A stretch of 64,000 bases of DNA from Bifidobacterium sp. (GCA_024104275.1 JAGGHK010000001.1:908452-972451); one strand, 5' to 3'; counted from the stretch's first letter, positions 37,810 through 48,416 are shown. A program made the numbers and translations. The notes: generated by a model from the sequence alone, not told the origin.

Positions 37810-39177
37810 TCACTCACCGGTCTTCTGGTCGCCGCTTTTAGGCGCACCGAAATCAGGGAACGAGATATCGGGAATGTCGACATCAGGGGTGCTCATCGGC
37901 GAAGAGGCATTGGCATTGCCGCTTGCATTCGCGTTGACATCAGTATTGCCCGCATTGCCCTGAACCGGAGTGTTAAAGGCAGGCACCTGAGGAACGAAGG
38001 CCGCCGTTTGTGCATCAGAGGAAGTGTTCTGAGAGGTATTTGCCATATTCGCCAAAGCAGCGAGTGAGGAATTGGCATCGGCACCGTCCGCATTGCCATG
38101 TGAGGAAGTCGCGGCATCGGCCGTGCTGCTGGGTGCCCCAACACCGTCAGGCAGATTCGGGATTACCGGTGCAGTCGGAGCGGAAGTATCGGAAACCGTG
38201 CTATTGAAATCAAACGTCGAAGAAGACGTAGCAGCCGAATCACCGACGGTTGTTGGCGTGGTATTCGTCTGGAATGCACCGAAAGAACTCGAAGAGGCAG
38301 CGTCCTGCAACGGTTGCGTAGACTCAGTGGGCTGGTAGGTAGGAGCAGTCGTCTGAGCAGACGGAACCGTAGGATCGGCAAACGAAGCCGCGGTGTCGCT
38401 GCCAATCAAGGGACTCACGGAAGTATTGCCGAGCCCGGATGCCGGCTGGGACTGCGGGACGACCGGAACGGCCACAGGTGCTGCGACCGGCACACCAGCC
38501 GGCTGCGCGGCCGCGGCTGCTGCAGCGTTCTTTTCGTTGTAATCTGTGATACGCGCGTAGGATTCCACGCGGCTCAGAAGCTGGACGCAGACATCGAGAT
38601 AGTAATCGACCTGACGCTCGTCATAGCCGCGGCTGCCCTTGCGCTGGGTGAAGATGACATTGGCGACGGTGCTCGAATTAAGATCGGCGAGATCCTTGGC
38701 TTCGTCGCTGCTCATCGACCTGACGCCCAAATCGTCGGCCGCCTTGGTGATGATCTGATCAATCAGGCGATCGACCTGCTTGACATCGTATGAAGGACGC
38801 TTCCTCTCCCCACGGATGAAGCGATCGCTGTGGCTGCGCTTGGCGTGAGCGCTGATCATGCTGTAAAGCTGTTGGGTACGAGCCTGCCAAGCGACATTGC
38901 CGTTGCCGGCAATCTGGCGAGCCGTCTCCTTGTCCACTACCGCGTGTTCGAGACGCGCCAAAGCGGCGTCGACCTCGGCTATGACATAACCGCCCTTGGT
39001 GAACGTGAATGCGGCGCTCTGAATATCCTGTTGGGTGAGCTCGCCGTCATTTTTGTCATACATTTCGTGGGCACGTTCGAGGAAATCATCTACCTGGTCA
39101 ACGTCATAACCCCACTTACGCTTCCCCGCATATTCTATTCCCGTTGAGCTTTGGTTGTTCTCCGACTCTTCAGCCAT
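37810..39177 (-). CDS. DivIVA-domain protein (second copy)
   Basis: 455 aa with three short DivIVA-type motifs: RKWGYDVDQVDDFLERAHEM (about 20), PSYDVKQVDRLIDQI (about 130) and RGYDERQVDYYLDVC (about 195). The C-terminal half is long, Ala/Pro/Thr/Ser/Asn-rich and probably disordered. It differs from the long coiled-coil DivIVA encoded at 19375. AGGAGG precedes the ATG. A role in polar growth or septum placement is inferred. Confidence 0.8.
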   Translation of the reverse strand: MAEESENNQSSTGIEYAGKRKWGYDVDQVDDFLERAHEMYDKNDGELTQQDIQSAAFTFTKGGYVIAEVDAALARLEHAVVDKETARQIAGNGNVAWQARTQQLYSMISAHAKRSHSDRFIRGERKRPSYDVKQVDRLIDQIITKAADDLGVRSMSSDEAKDLADLNSSTVANVIFTQRKGSRGYDERQVDYYLDVCVQLLSRVESYARITDYNEKNAAAAAAAQPAGVPVAAPVAVPVVPQSQPASGLGNTSVSPLIGSDTAASFADPTVPSAQTTAPTYQPTESTQPLQDAASSSSFGAFQTNTTPTTVGDSAATSSSTFDFNSTVSDTSAPTAPVIPNLPDGVGAPSSTADAATSSHGNADGADANSSLAALANMANTSQNTSSDAQTAAFVPQVPAFNTPVQGNAGNTDVNANASGNANASSPMSTPDVDIPDISFPDFGAPKSGDQKTGE

Positions 39178-39583
39178 CAGTTCTGCCTCCTGAGGTTATC
39201 TATGCATCTGTGCCAGTATATGTGGTCGTTACGACGCAATAAGGTTGCCTTCACTTAAAAATCGCAAACGTTCTATAAATACACGCTAATACTAGTTGAC
39301 AAATTAGAACAACACAACTTTCGAGACACATATTTAAAACAAGTCTCAAACAATTCAGATGCATCACAACTGCTGTATTCGCAGGACCTCCGTCGTTCCT
39401 TCTGACCTAGTATCTGCTCACTAAACCGAGGATAGACAACCTCATCAAATCGAGTCCGAACCTTACGGCAAAGCTTTCTTAAAACACCCGAAAAAAGAAT
39501 TTTTCAACCGTTGCATGACATATCGCTCTTGCATCGCCGACACCCCGCTGGGCAACGGTTGCGGTAAAGTAATTGAGGTCTTC
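39178..39583. other. Noncoding DNA before tRNA-Val
   Basis: This 406-bp gap must hold the promoters of the DivIVA-domain gene and of the tRNA. It is AT-rich (39280-39500). CAACCGTTGC near 39508 and GCAACGGTTG near 39553 form a loose inverted repeat. No gene or known RNA is recognised. Confidence 0.4.
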
Positions 39584-39657
39584 GGGCAATTAGCTCAGTT
39601 GGTTAGAGCGCCACCTTTACACGGTGGATGTCAGGGGTTCGAATCCCTTATTGCCCA
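39584..39657 (+). tRNA. tRNA-Val (anticodon TAC)
   Basis: A full cloverleaf: acceptor GGGCAAT with ATTGCCC, D-arm TAGCTCAGTTGGTTAGAGC, anticodon arm CCACC TTTACAC GGTGG giving TAC, and T-arm GGGGTTCGAATCCCT. 74 nt, without encoded CCA. Confidence 0.95.
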
Positions 39658-39944
39658 CGTTTTGAAATCATTGGGTTTCATTTACATTTCAATAACGGAT
39701 TTCACCATTCCCCGATATATAACGGATTATCAATTCTTGCGATAACGGTTTGTCCATAAATGAGACAGATGAGGCGCGTCCCGGCATCTTTCTGGCATAA
39801 TGGCACTAGTGCGGCAATGAGGCAAAATCCCCTTGACTGCACAATCCGTAGAATCCATTCCTTTGATAAGGACGACGAAGCGGAAGCAACCTGTCGCGTT
39901 GACGGCAGGCCATGAGTATTAACGAGTATTAAAAGGAGTTCGAA

Positions 39945-41264
39945 ATGGCTGAACCATTCAAAGCCGACACATCCAACCCTGCAGTCGTGCAGAGTTCGTC
40001 GGACGTGTTCAATGCACCCATCGCACAAGCGGACCCCGAAATCTCGTCGCTGATCCAAGATGAACTCAAGCGCCAACAGAACGGCCTTGAGATGATCGCT
40101 TCCGAAAACTTTGTGCCCCGCGCCGTACTCGACGCGCAAGGTTCCGTCCTGACCAACAAATACGCGGAAGGCTACCCCGGACATCGCTACTACGGAGGCT
40201 GCGAGTTCGTCGACGGCATCGAGACGTTGGCCCGCAACCGCGCCAAGGAGCTTTTCGGCGCCGAGTTCGCCAACGTGCAGCCCCATTCGGGCGCGCAGGC
40301 CAACGCCGCCGTCTATCAGGCGCTGATCAAGCCGGGCGACACCGTGCTGGGCCTCGCGCTCGACCATGGCGGCCACCTCACGCACGGCACCAAGATGAAC
40401 TTCTCCGGCAAGTTCTACCACGCCGAGTCCTATGGCGTGAACCCCGACACCTTCCTCATCGATCCGGAAATCATCCGCCAGCGTGCGCTCGAGGTCCATC
40501 CGCAGCTCATCATCGGCGGCTGGAGCGCCTACCCGCGCATCGAGGACTTCAAGGCGATGAAGGAGATCGCCGACGAGGTCGGCGCGAAGTTCTGGGTCGA
40601 TATGGCCCACTTCGCCGGCATGGTGGCCGCGGGTCTACACCCGAGCCCGGTCCCCTACGCCGATGTCGTCTCCTCGACCGCGCACAAGACGCTGGGCGGG
40701 CCGCGTTCCGGCTTCATCCTGGCCAAGAAGGAATACGGCAAGAAGATCAATTCCGCCGTCTTCCCCGGCCAGCAGGGCGGGCCGCTGATGCACATCATCG
40801 CCGCCAAGGCCGTGGCCTTCAAGGTCGCCGGCACTGAGGCCTTCAAGCACCGCATGGAGCGCACGCTCGAGGGCGCGAAGATTCTCGCCGACCGCCTCAA
40901 AGCCGACGATGTCAAGGCTCAGGGCATCACCGTCCTTACCGGCGGCACCGACGTGCACCTGGTGATGGTCGATCTACGCAACAGCGAAATGGACGGGCAG
41001 CAGGGCGAGAACCTGCTGGCAGAATGCGGCATCACCGTCAATCGCAACACTGTACCGTTCGATCCGCGTCCGGCTTCCGTGGCTTCCGGCCTGCGCATCG
41101 GCACCTCGGCCCTGGCCACCCGCGGTTTCGCCGCTCCGCAATACGAGGAGGTCGCCGACATCATCGGCACCGCCCTCGCCCAAGGCAAGGACGCTGATGT
41201 GGAAGCGCTGCACGCCCGCGTCACCAAGCTGACCGAGGACTTCCCGCTCTATCCGGGCCTTTAA
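39945..41264 (+). CDS. glyA: Serine hydroxymethyltransferase
   Basis: PLP enzyme converting serine and tetrahydrofolate to glycine and methylene-THF. 439 aa. Landmarks: [48 protein letters not shown] and the PLP lysine in [22 protein letters not shown] lies 7 nt before the ATG; a hairpin terminator follows. Confidence 0.97.
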   Translation: MAEPFKADTSNPAVVQSSSDVFNAPIAQADPEISSLIQDELKRQQNGLEMIASENFVPRAVLDAQGSVLTNKYAEGYPGHRYYGGCEFVDGIETLARNRAKELFGAEFANVQPHSGAQANAAVYQALIKPGDTVLGLALDHGGHLTHGTKMNFSGKFYHAESYGVNPDTFLIDPEIIRQRALEVHPQLIIGGWSAYPRIEDFKAMKEIADEVGAKFWVDMAHFAGMVAAGLHPSPVPYADVVSSTAHKTLGGPRSGFILAKKEYGKKINSAVFPGQQGGPLMHIIAAKAVAFKVAGTEAFKHRMERTLEGAKILADRLKADDVKAQGITVLTGGTDVHLVMVDLRNSEMDGQQGENLLAECGITVNRNTVPFDPRPASVASGLRIGTSALATRGFAAPQYEEVADIIGTALAQGKDADVEALHARVTKLTEDFPLYPGL

Positions 41265-41289
41265 ATCGCAGCCGAAACCCCAATAATCT

Positions 41290-41323
41290 AAATCTCCATC
41301 GGGTTCATCGCCGATGGAGATTT
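41290..41323. terminator. Terminator after glyA
   Basis: A 13-bp perfect stem AAATCTCCATCGG with its complement and an 8-nt loop, ending in ATTTTAG. It lies between glyA and the convergent DUF3052 gene and probably serves both. Confidence 0.8.
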
Positions 41324-41353
41324 TAGTATACGTTGAAAATCTGCGTTTCCGCG

Positions 41354-41770
41354 TTAACGGCCTTTGCCGAAGGCACGGAGACGAATGCCATTCCAATCAT
41401 CGGAAATCGTCAGCGGGGTGGCCGCGTTCATGCCGGCGGTCTTGGCGGCGGACTGCACCGTGTTGGAAGCGGGGGCTCCGGGACGACCGGGTTTCGGGGT
41501 GAGAATCCACAGCGGACCATCCTCACCGATGACACCGTAGGCGTCCATGATCGTATCAGCCAAGGCGTCCTCGTCATCGCCGTCGCGCCACCAGATAATG
41601 ACGCCATCCACAGCAGAATCGTAATCTTCATCGACCAGATCCTGACCGGTCAAATCCATAATCTTCTCTCGAGTGGATTCACTCACGTCGTCATCCCACA
41701 GCCATTCCTGCACGATGTCGCCTTTGTGAAAACCGAACTCTTCAGCGTTTTTTGATGCCGTTTCATTCAC
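41354..41770 (-). CDS. DUF3052 family protein
   Basis: 138 aa from a GTG start (41770, VNETASK). Matches the actinobacterial DUF3052 pattern: FGFHKGDIVQEWLWDDDV, DGVIIWWRDGDDEDALADTI and DGPLWILTPKPGRPG. Function unknown; the family is almost confined to actinobacteria. A frame open to 41839 exists, but its extra residues are unlikely. Confidence 0.8.
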   Translation of the reverse strand: MNETASKNAEEFGFHKGDIVQEWLWDDDVSESTREKIMDLTGQDLVDEDYDSAVDGVIIWWRDGDDEDALADTIMDAYGVIGEDGPLWILTPKPGRPGAPASNTVQSAAKTAGMNAATPLTISDDWNGIRLRAFGKGR

Positions 41771-41872
41771 ACTTCTAATATAGCAAAGATACGGAACAGC
41801 ACGCGCCACGACATTGCGAGTTATCCACATTGCGGGCAATACCAGACATTTGGGCCGCTGGTATTTGCCCCG

Positions 41873-42937
41873 TTAGTTCGCGGTGCAATGCGGCAGGTTA
41901 TCGGCCTTGCCCTGACCTATGGCGACCAAGGCGCGGTAGGCTTCGTCGAGTGTCGAAACCTTGACGTCACGCAAGCCGTTCGGCACGTGGCCCACCACCT
42001 CGTCGCAATTGCCGGCAGGAGCAAGGAAGTAGGTGGCACCGTCACGCTTGGCCGCAAGCATTTTGAGCTGGATACCGCCGATTTTGCCGACCTTGCCCTT
42101 CCCGTCGATGGTGCCGGTGCCCGCTATCGTCTTGCCGCCGGTTTCGTCGGCCGGGGTGAGCTTGTCGATGACACCCAACGTATACACCATGCCTGCAGAT
42201 GGGCCGCCGATGTCATCGACATGCATTTCCACTTTCGCGGTTTTTGCCCCGGCTATCTTGTGTTTTTGGGCAAAGGCGAGCGCCGCTGTGGTGGCGGAAT
42301 CCTGCGAGCCCGTCATCTCTTTGGTCGCCGTCTTCTTGTATTCCTGCGAGCTCTGCCCCACCGGGAACACGGCCTCGCTAGGCATGACCTGCTCATGTGG
42401 GTCAAGCCAAGCGATCAAAGTCTGGATGCCAAGAGCGGATGAACCGGGCACACCTTGGGCGTTGACCGTCAGCAGCAACAGTTTGCCTCGGCTTTTGTGC
42501 GTGGTCACGCCGGTGATGGCGATGACTTCTTTGCCGTCCGCCTTGCCCAGCACATCCTGGGTCGGGCCCGGCGTTTCGATGACGTAAGGGCTGGGAAGCA
42601 GTAATACAAGGAAACACAGCGCCGCACAGATAAGCCCTGCGAAATATCGCAACGAATGGCACGAGAAGTAACGGGTGAAGCGATGCCAGAATCCATCATG
42701 ACCACGATCGGCAATGGCCGTCTCTCCGGCTTCGGCACTGACATCGAAAACAGAATCCCCGTCGGTATCGCTCGGGCTTTCGCCGGTTTCGGTGGCGCTG
42801 CTCTCCGTTTTGCAAGCACCGATAATGCTGTTGAAATCAACATTGCCGTAAGACAACGAATCCGCCATGCCTTTGCCGGCCGGTGATATCGGCGTTTGAT
42901 CGCCCGAATGCCGTTGGTCCTGATTGCTGCGTGCCAT
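41873..42937 (-). CDS. PDZ/Lon-type secreted serine protease (YlbL-like)
   Basis: 354 aa. Acidic N-terminus, one membrane helix (YFAGLICAALCFLVLLLPSPYV, about 95-116), a short PDZ-like region and a C-terminal Lon (S16) protease domain with the catalytic Ser in DDIGGPSAGMVYTLGV and Lys in KIGGIQLKMLAAK. In actinobacteria this family neighbours the DUF2342 metalloprotease gene, as here (divergent). Confidence 0.85.
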   Translation of the reverse strand: MARSNQDQRHSGDQTPISPAGKGMADSLSYGNVDFNSIIGACKTESSATETGESPSDTDGDSVFDVSAEAGETAIADRGHDGFWHRFTRYFSCHSLRYFAGLICAALCFLVLLLPSPYVIETPGPTQDVLGKADGKEVIAITGVTTHKSRGKLLLLTVNAQGVPGSSALGIQTLIAWLDPHEQVMPSEAVFPVGQSSQEYKKTATKEMTGSQDSATTAALAFAQKHKIAGAKTAKVEMHVDDIGGPSAGMVYTLGVIDKLTPADETGGKTIAGTGTIDGKGKVGKIGGIQLKMLAAKRDGATYFLAPAGNCDEVVGHVPNGLRDVKVSTLDEAYRALVAIGQGKADNLPHCTAN

Positions 42938-43153
42938 AACCTACCAGTATGGTGCCTCACCCAGACGCAGCGCTTTCGCCGCACGCCGCAGCGAAACAAC
43001 GAAATATCGCCGGACCGCAGCATATTCCCGACTTCGCCGCAATCTCGTCGCCAGCGGAAGATTGCGCCGATAAGACCATAGAAGACCATAATATGGAATC
43101 AACATACCGGCGCTATATTGCTTAATGGGACTTCAAGATAAAGGACGATACCG

Positions 43154-44761
43154 ATGGACGAAAACGCGATTCACCAATGGCTGATCGATTGCTTCGGTCA
43201 GGTTCAAGGCGACATGGCCTTCCAGCAGCTGAGCGCGCTGCCCGACGCGGTCAAAGACCAGCTCCTCGGTCAGGATCCTTCCAAGCTGCCCAAGCCCGCC
43301 GAAGTGAAGGCACTGATGAACGCGTTCACCACCAGCGGACTCAACACTGTCGGCGACATGCAACAGAGCGCCGACCAGGGGCCGGTCAACGTGAAACTGG
43401 CGACCTCCCTGGCTCTGGCCATCGCCAACGACGAGGGTAGCGAACAGACCGTCACCGCGAGCGAAGGCGAAGCCGTGCGGCAGGCGATGAGCGAGGCGAA
43501 CCTTTGGCTTGACACGGCCAGCAGCATCGACCCGGCCCCGGGCGAGCCGCAGGTGTTCACCCGAGCCGATTGGGTCAACGCGACCGTCGATTCCTGGGCG
43601 AAATTCGCCAGTCCGGTCGAGCAATCGATGAGCGACGCGCTTTCCAGCGTCGTTTCCGAACGGTTCGGCGACGCGTTTGGCGACGGCGAGATCGCAGGGG
43701 TCTTCGCCGGCCCGATTCCCGTGCCGATTCCCGACAACATGAAAGACCCGGCCAATCTCATCAAGATTCTCGGCAACACCGCTTTTTCCACGCAGCTCGG
43801 GCACGCGGCAGGCCAGCTTTCGCACGAGGTGCGCGGCAGCTTCGACCAGGGCATCGCCTTGCAGAAGAACCCAGCCGGCGCCTTGATCGCCCAAAACTCC
43901 ATCGAATATGCCAAAACGTTGGAAATCGACCAGTCGGAAGTGCTTGCGTTCCTCGCACTTGAGGAAGTGGCGCACGCCCGTCTCTTCGCGCACGTGCCGT
44001 GGCTCATGCCCCGCTTCGAGGCGCTGATCGGCAAGTATGCGCGCGGCATCAGCATCGACTTGGACGCGATGGAAGAGCAATTGCGCGACGCGACCTCGAT
44101 GGATCCTGATTCGATCTCCGGTGCCGTGGATCTGACGAAAGTCGGCATCGCTGATACTCCGGAGCAGAAAGAGGCGCTCGAAAGCCTGGAAACGCTGCTG
44201 GCATTGGTCGAAGGATGGGTCGATGCCGTGACATGGAAGGCTGGAGTGGCCCATCTGCCGCATATCGAACAGCTGCGCGAGATGGTGCGCCGCGAGCGCG
44301 CGGTCGGCGGACCGGCAGAACGCACCTTCGAAAACCTGCTCGGCATGGAATTGCGACCCAAGCGCATGCGTGAGGCGGCCGATATCTGGGAGAAGATCGG
44401 TTCCGAAGAAGGAGACAAGGCCCGCGACGAGAAGTGGTCACACCCCGACCTGCTGCCGAAGTTGCCGGATGTCGACGGCGAACAGGCCGAAGTCGAAAAA
44501 CCGGAAACCCCCGAATCTGACAGTAATACAAACCCCGACGCCAATATCAGCACCTTCGCCGCCGACGGCAGCGATACCTCATCGTCCAAGCACAGCATCG
44601 ACTGGGATGCCGAACTCGAGAAACTGCTCGATGCCCAAGGCGATGACGATGATAATGCTGAAAACAACGGCAGCGATGGTGAAAACGGCGAAAGCGGCAA
44701 AGACACGTCCAGGGAAACCGGCGACGGCAAACCGGATGACGACGACAAACCGCAAAGCTGA
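43154..44761 (+). CDS. DUF2342 zinc-dependent metalloprotease-like protein
   Basis: 535 aa. Core of about 400 residues as in the actinobacterial DUF2342 family (F420-associated or zinc-dependent hydrolase), with LALEEVAHARLFAHVPWL (about residue 270) at the predicted metal-binding helix. The last 90 residues are an acidic Asp/Asn/Gly tail. The neighbours (PDZ-Lon protease, UvrD2-like helicase) match the conserved actinobacterial context. Biochemical role unproven. Confidence 0.8.
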   Translation: MDENAIHQWLIDCFGQVQGDMAFQQLSALPDAVKDQLLGQDPSKLPKPAEVKALMNAFTTSGLNTVGDMQQSADQGPVNVKLATSLALAIANDEGSEQTVTASEGEAVRQAMSEANLWLDTASSIDPAPGEPQVFTRADWVNATVDSWAKFASPVEQSMSDALSSVVSERFGDAFGDGEIAGVFAGPIPVPIPDNMKDPANLIKILGNTAFSTQLGHAAGQLSHEVRGSFDQGIALQKNPAGALIAQNSIEYAKTLEIDQSEVLAFLALEEVAHARLFAHVPWLMPRFEALIGKYARGISIDLDAMEEQLRDATSMDPDSISGAVDLTKVGIADTPEQKEALESLETLLALVEGWVDAVTWKAGVAHLPHIEQLREMVRRERAVGGPAERTFENLLGMELRPKRMREAADIWEKIGSEEGDKARDEKWSHPDLLPKLPDVDGEQAEVEKPETPESDSNTNPDANISTFAADGSDTSSSKHSIDWDAELEKLLDAQGDDDDNAENNGSDGENGESGKDTSRETGDGKPDDDDKPQS

Positions 44762-44817
44762 AAAGCGTGTCTCAACGCTGAAATCCAATAAGACAGGATG
44801 CTAAAACGCAAACCGAG

Positions 44818-44860
44818 AAAGGCCGGTAGCGACTTATCAAAAGTCGATACCGGCCTTTTT
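44818..44860 (+). terminator. Rho-independent terminator
   Basis: AAAGGCCGGTAGCGACTT pairs with 44841-44858 (one mismatch) around ATCAA and ends in CCTTTTT. It closes the metalloprotease gene and also lies 20 bp past the convergent helicase stop. Confidence 0.85.
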
Positions 44861-44882
44861 CATACTCGCGCATCATCAAAAC

Positions 44883-46388
44883 CTACCAAAAACGGCTCGG
44901 CGAGCGCGAGAACGTCGAGGCACCGTCCTTGCCGCGCGCGTAGGAAAGATGCAGCGAGTCCTCGGCACGGGTGACGGCCACGTAGAAGAGACGACGCTCC
45001 TCCTCTAAAGCGTCTCCTGGCGCAGGCGATCCATATGGCAAGAGGCCTTCCGAGCAACCGATGATGAAGACGTGCTTGAATTCCAGGCCTTTGGCGGCAT
45101 GGATCGAAGAGATCATGACCCCCGGCTCGCGCCTGCTGGCCAGAATCTTCATGGCCTCGCGCCGACTTTCGTTGTTGTCCTCGAGAACCGTGTCCTGCCC
45201 GCTGGCGTCGCGGCGGGTTCGGTAGGCGATTCCCTGCGCCTTCAAGGCCTTGCAGACCACCTGCTGCTGGGCGTTGAGCCGCGTCAGCACCGCACACTCC
45301 GAGGGTTTCGCCCCCTCGGCGATGAATTGGGCGATGCGCTTGGCCACGCCCTGAGCTTCCTCTTCGTCGCTTTCGTACGCGGTTTTGACCACGCGCATGC
45401 CCTCGCTTTTATCCCTTGCGGAGATCAGACGCAGGTATTGGTCGCGGTCAGGCGCGGCAGCCAGCACACGATTGGCCATCGAAACGACCTGCGGTGTGGA
45501 ACGGTAATCGGTATTGAGGTTGACGTCGGCGGAAAGCCTGCCGAACTCCCCCGCAAAATTGAGCAGGTCGTAGCTCGAGGCCCCCGCGAAGGAATAGATC
45601 GTCTGAGCCGGGTCGCCGACCACGCAAACGTTTTGGTTGCCGTCACCCAGCCACAGGTCCATCAGCCGGTGCTGCAGCGGTGAGACGTCCTGATATTCGT
45701 CGACGGTGAGCCAACCGACCGACTGCCTGATCTGCGCGGCCTGCTCGTCGAACGCCTCCAGCACGTGGCAGTCCAGAAGCAGGATGTCGTTGAAATCCAT
45801 TTCGCCGCGCGAGGTCTTCTCCTGCTCATAGGCCATGTAGACGTCCGTGAATTGTTGTGGGTCCAGCTCGGCTGGCGGCACGCGATGGGTCGCCGCGCAT
45901 ACACGCCCGTAATCTTCCGGAGCGATGAGCGAGACCTTGGCCCAGTTGATTTCAGCCAGCAGATTGCGTCTGGCAATCCCGTCGTATTGATCACTTCCGG
46001 TGGCACGTTTGAGCGCCCGCGCCATGATTTCCTGGGCATCCTCAATGACATGCGGGAACGGGGCGACGCTCACGTCGTACCAAACACGACGCAACTGGTG
46101 CAACGCGGCAGAATGGAAAGTGGCGGCGGTGACCTTATCCCCCACCCCGAGCGCCGACAGACGCTGCTTCATCTCGTCGGCGGCCTTCACCGAAAAAGTG
46201 ACCGCGAGCGCACGGTTGGAATCCCACTCGCCTTTGGCGCAGGCATAGGCGATTCTCCGCGTGACGGTGCGCGTCTTGCCGGCACCGGCGCCGGCGATAA
46301 TGCGAACCGGTCCGTCAAGGGCGGTGGCGGCGGCACGTTGGGCGTCGTCAAGTCCTTCAAGCAAGGTTTGCGCATCGCGGGTTGTCAT
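44883..46388 (-). CDS. UvrD2-like ATP-dependent DNA helicase
   Basis: SF1A helicase of 501 aa, shorter than classic UvrD (about 700). Motifs: Walker A GAGAGKTRTVTRR (about 35), DEYQDVSPLQ (motif II), GDPAQTIYSFAGA (motif III), DYRSTPQVV (IV), SSIHAAKGLEFKHVF (V) and EEERRLFYVAVTRA (VI). The C-terminal HRDC found in some UvrD2 proteins is absent. All helicase motifs are intact, so it should be active. Confidence 0.88.
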   Translation of the reverse strand: MTTRDAQTLLEGLDDAQRAAATALDGPVRIIAGAGAGKTRTVTRRIAYACAKGEWDSNRALAVTFSVKAADEMKQRLSALGVGDKVTAATFHSAALHQLRRVWYDVSVAPFPHVIEDAQEIMARALKRATGSDQYDGIARRNLLAEINWAKVSLIAPEDYGRVCAATHRVPPAELDPQQFTDVYMAYEQEKTSRGEMDFNDILLLDCHVLEAFDEQAAQIRQSVGWLTVDEYQDVSPLQHRLMDLWLGDGNQNVCVVGDPAQTIYSFAGASSYDLLNFAGEFGRLSADVNLNTDYRSTPQVVSMANRVLAAAPDRDQYLRLISARDKSEGMRVVKTAYESDEEEAQGVAKRIAQFIAEGAKPSECAVLTRLNAQQQVVCKALKAQGIAYRTRRDASGQDTVLEDNNESRREAMKILASRREPGVMISSIHAAKGLEFKHVFIIGCSEGLLPYGSPAPGDALEEERRLFYVAVTRAEDSLHLSYARGKDGASTFSRSPSRFW

Positions 46389-46479
46389 ATCCTCCTATTG
46401 TGCCAGCGGCACCCGATAGCCGTCAACCCCTTGAAAGCGCGCAAACTCTAGGACATAGGGGTGTATTAATCTGGTAGAT

Positions 46480-48291
46480 GTGACTTTACGAAGCAAGTTT
46501 ATGCTGGCGGCCCTCGCCTCCGCCACCATGCCGGAGACCTCCATGGCCGGTGTGTGCGAAAACACCCGCAGCGACAAGGCCGACAATGATGCCGGTATCG
46601 ATTATGCCGTGGTGCAGGATACCGCAGGACGGCAATACGATGTATTCGTTTCCAGCGAGGCAAAAGGCAAGAAGCTTCTCGCAGGGCGCGCCAAAGCAGC
46701 CAAGGTGTTGGCCAAGTCCCATGAAATGAGCGGACTGGGCTTTGCCGTGGATCGCGCGCTGGCGTTCAGCGCGGCCGGAACCGGCAGCCCGACCGGCAAA
46801 AACTCGGTCATGGTCTCCCCGCATGTGCAAGGCGAGGCGCGCCAACTTGATTTGCTGACGATTCAGGATGCTGCAAGCGTCGGCACGGCCATCGGGGCCA
46901 TCCACCGTCAGCGTACCGATTTTTTGACTGAAGCGAAATATCCGGCGTTCACCACCGGGCAGATTCGCGCCCAGCTGACCGGCTGGATCAAACGTCTGCA
47001 GCAGGCCGGCCACGTGCCGCCCGCCATCACCTCCAGCTGGGCGAAGATCATCGAGACCGATGGTCTCTGGTCCTTCTCCACCACCTTGACTCATGGGGGG
47101 TTTGCAGACGGCGATTTCCTTTTCGCCGGTTCCACCATCACGCAGGTTCGCAATTGGCAGGATATGCAGATCAACGATCCAGCGCGCGATCTGGCGTGGA
47201 TGTTCGCCAAAATGGATGAAGCCCATCGCAACGCATTGATGAACGCCTACGGCGGGATGATGGGCTCCCGGGTTGATGACCTGATTCTCCTTCGCGCCAA
47301 TCTCTGGCTGCAAATGGAGCAGGTGGGCGATTTCATCGAGGCACTTGGCCGTGCGGACAACGCCAGGATCCTGCAGTTCAAGGCGCAGGTCGAGCATTTG
47401 GCGCATCAGCTCACCGTCGTGGCCAACAAAGCCGCGGGTGCCGCCACAGCGGCTTCGGCCGTGGTCCCGCCGAAGGACAGCACCTCGTCCTCTGCGGCAA
47501 AGCGCAAGAACTCGGCACGTTCGTACGATCAGGAAGCCGACCAGACCGGCGAAAGCGACAAGACAGGTTCGGCAGAAGTGACCAAACTTGTTCAAGCAAG
47601 CGAGCGCACCGCCAATCGGCCGGTACGTTTCAACACCTCACATTCATCAGACTCTGATAACGAGGACGACGACCGTACCGACGACAGGCAGAAACCGGCC
47701 GCGCGATCCAAGACGCTCTATCCCAATATGCCAGACCCTTCGTCTTCGGCCACAATCACTTTGAGCGAAGCCGAGAAAAACCCTGATTTCGCCGATGTCC
47801 GCGATGACGATGCCGAAAGCGCCGAAGTCGGCAATGAAGGCAAGAAGGACGAAACCGGGGAATCCAAGGTCTCCTGGCATGTCCAGTACTCCGAAGAAGA
47901 CGATATCTATAACGCTGCCACAAAGAAGAACGACGTCGACCACGACGCACCCACAACCCTGATTCCGCTGCTCGAACAGGAACAGCAGGCTTTGCATGAC
48001 GCTCAGCTGGGACTTGAGGAAGTCGAGGAAAAGGCGGAGAAGGAACGCGCCGCTTCAAGAACCGACATCAAGGCCCAAGATGACGCAACCGACGAGAACG
48101 CGCCGGAATCAAACATCGCCAAGGAACTGGACGACGCGGCAGAAAAGGAAGACGCAGCGGATGCAAACACGTCCTCTGCCAGTGATCGCACCTCCGATAA
48201 CGGCGATTCCGACAATTCCGAAGATTCCGGCGATTCCGAGACCGTCACCGATACAGAGACAGGCAGTGAGGCAAAAGACTCGTCCGACTGA
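46480..48291 (+). CDS. Phosphotransferase-fold protein with degenerate active site
   Basis: 603 aa. Residues about 30-310 follow the aminoglycoside-phosphotransferase/maltokinase fold, but the catalytic loop reads THGGFADGDFLF (205-216) where active enzymes have HGD...N, and RNW (224-226) replaces the metal-binding IDW. NDPARDLAW still matches. So catalytic Asp and both metal ligands are changed; probably a pseudokinase. Residues about 320-603 are acidic, Ser/Asp/Glu-rich and disordered. GTG start; divergent from the helicase gene. Confidence 0.7.
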   Translation: MTLRSKFMLAALASATMPETSMAGVCENTRSDKADNDAGIDYAVVQDTAGRQYDVFVSSEAKGKKLLAGRAKAAKVLAKSHEMSGLGFAVDRALAFSAAGTGSPTGKNSVMVSPHVQGEARQLDLLTIQDAASVGTAIGAIHRQRTDFLTEAKYPAFTTGQIRAQLTGWIKRLQQAGHVPPAITSSWAKIIETDGLWSFSTTLTHGGFADGDFLFAGSTITQVRNWQDMQINDPARDLAWMFAKMDEAHRNALMNAYGGMMGSRVDDLILLRANLWLQMEQVGDFIEALGRADNARILQFKAQVEHLAHQLTVVANKAAGAATAASAVVPPKDSTSSSAAKRKNSARSYDQEADQTGESDKTGSAEVTKLVQASERTANRPVRFNTSHSSDSDNEDDDRTDDRQKPAARSKTLYPNMPDPSSSATITLSEAEKNPDFADVRDDDAESAEVGNEGKKDETGESKVSWHVQYSEEDDIYNAATKKNDVDHDAPTTLIPLLEQEQQALHDAQLGLEEVEEKAEKERAASRTDIKAQDDATDENAPESNIAKELDDAAEKEDAADANTSSASDRTSDNGDSDNSEDSGDSETVTDTETGSEAKDSSD

Positions 48292-48416
48292 ACCGGAAGC
48301 GGGCCGGTTTCGTTCTCCGGCCAATGGACAAACGCGGGAATCATAGCCAAAAGCGTAATGACCAGTCTTCGGGCACAATAAAATCTAAGAACATTCCCAA
48401 CGGAAAGAGATAACAC

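Noticed and set aside
39584-39657. Integrated element at tRNA-Val
   Set aside because: No integrase gene and no repeat of the tRNA 3' end was noticed; flanking genes are core.
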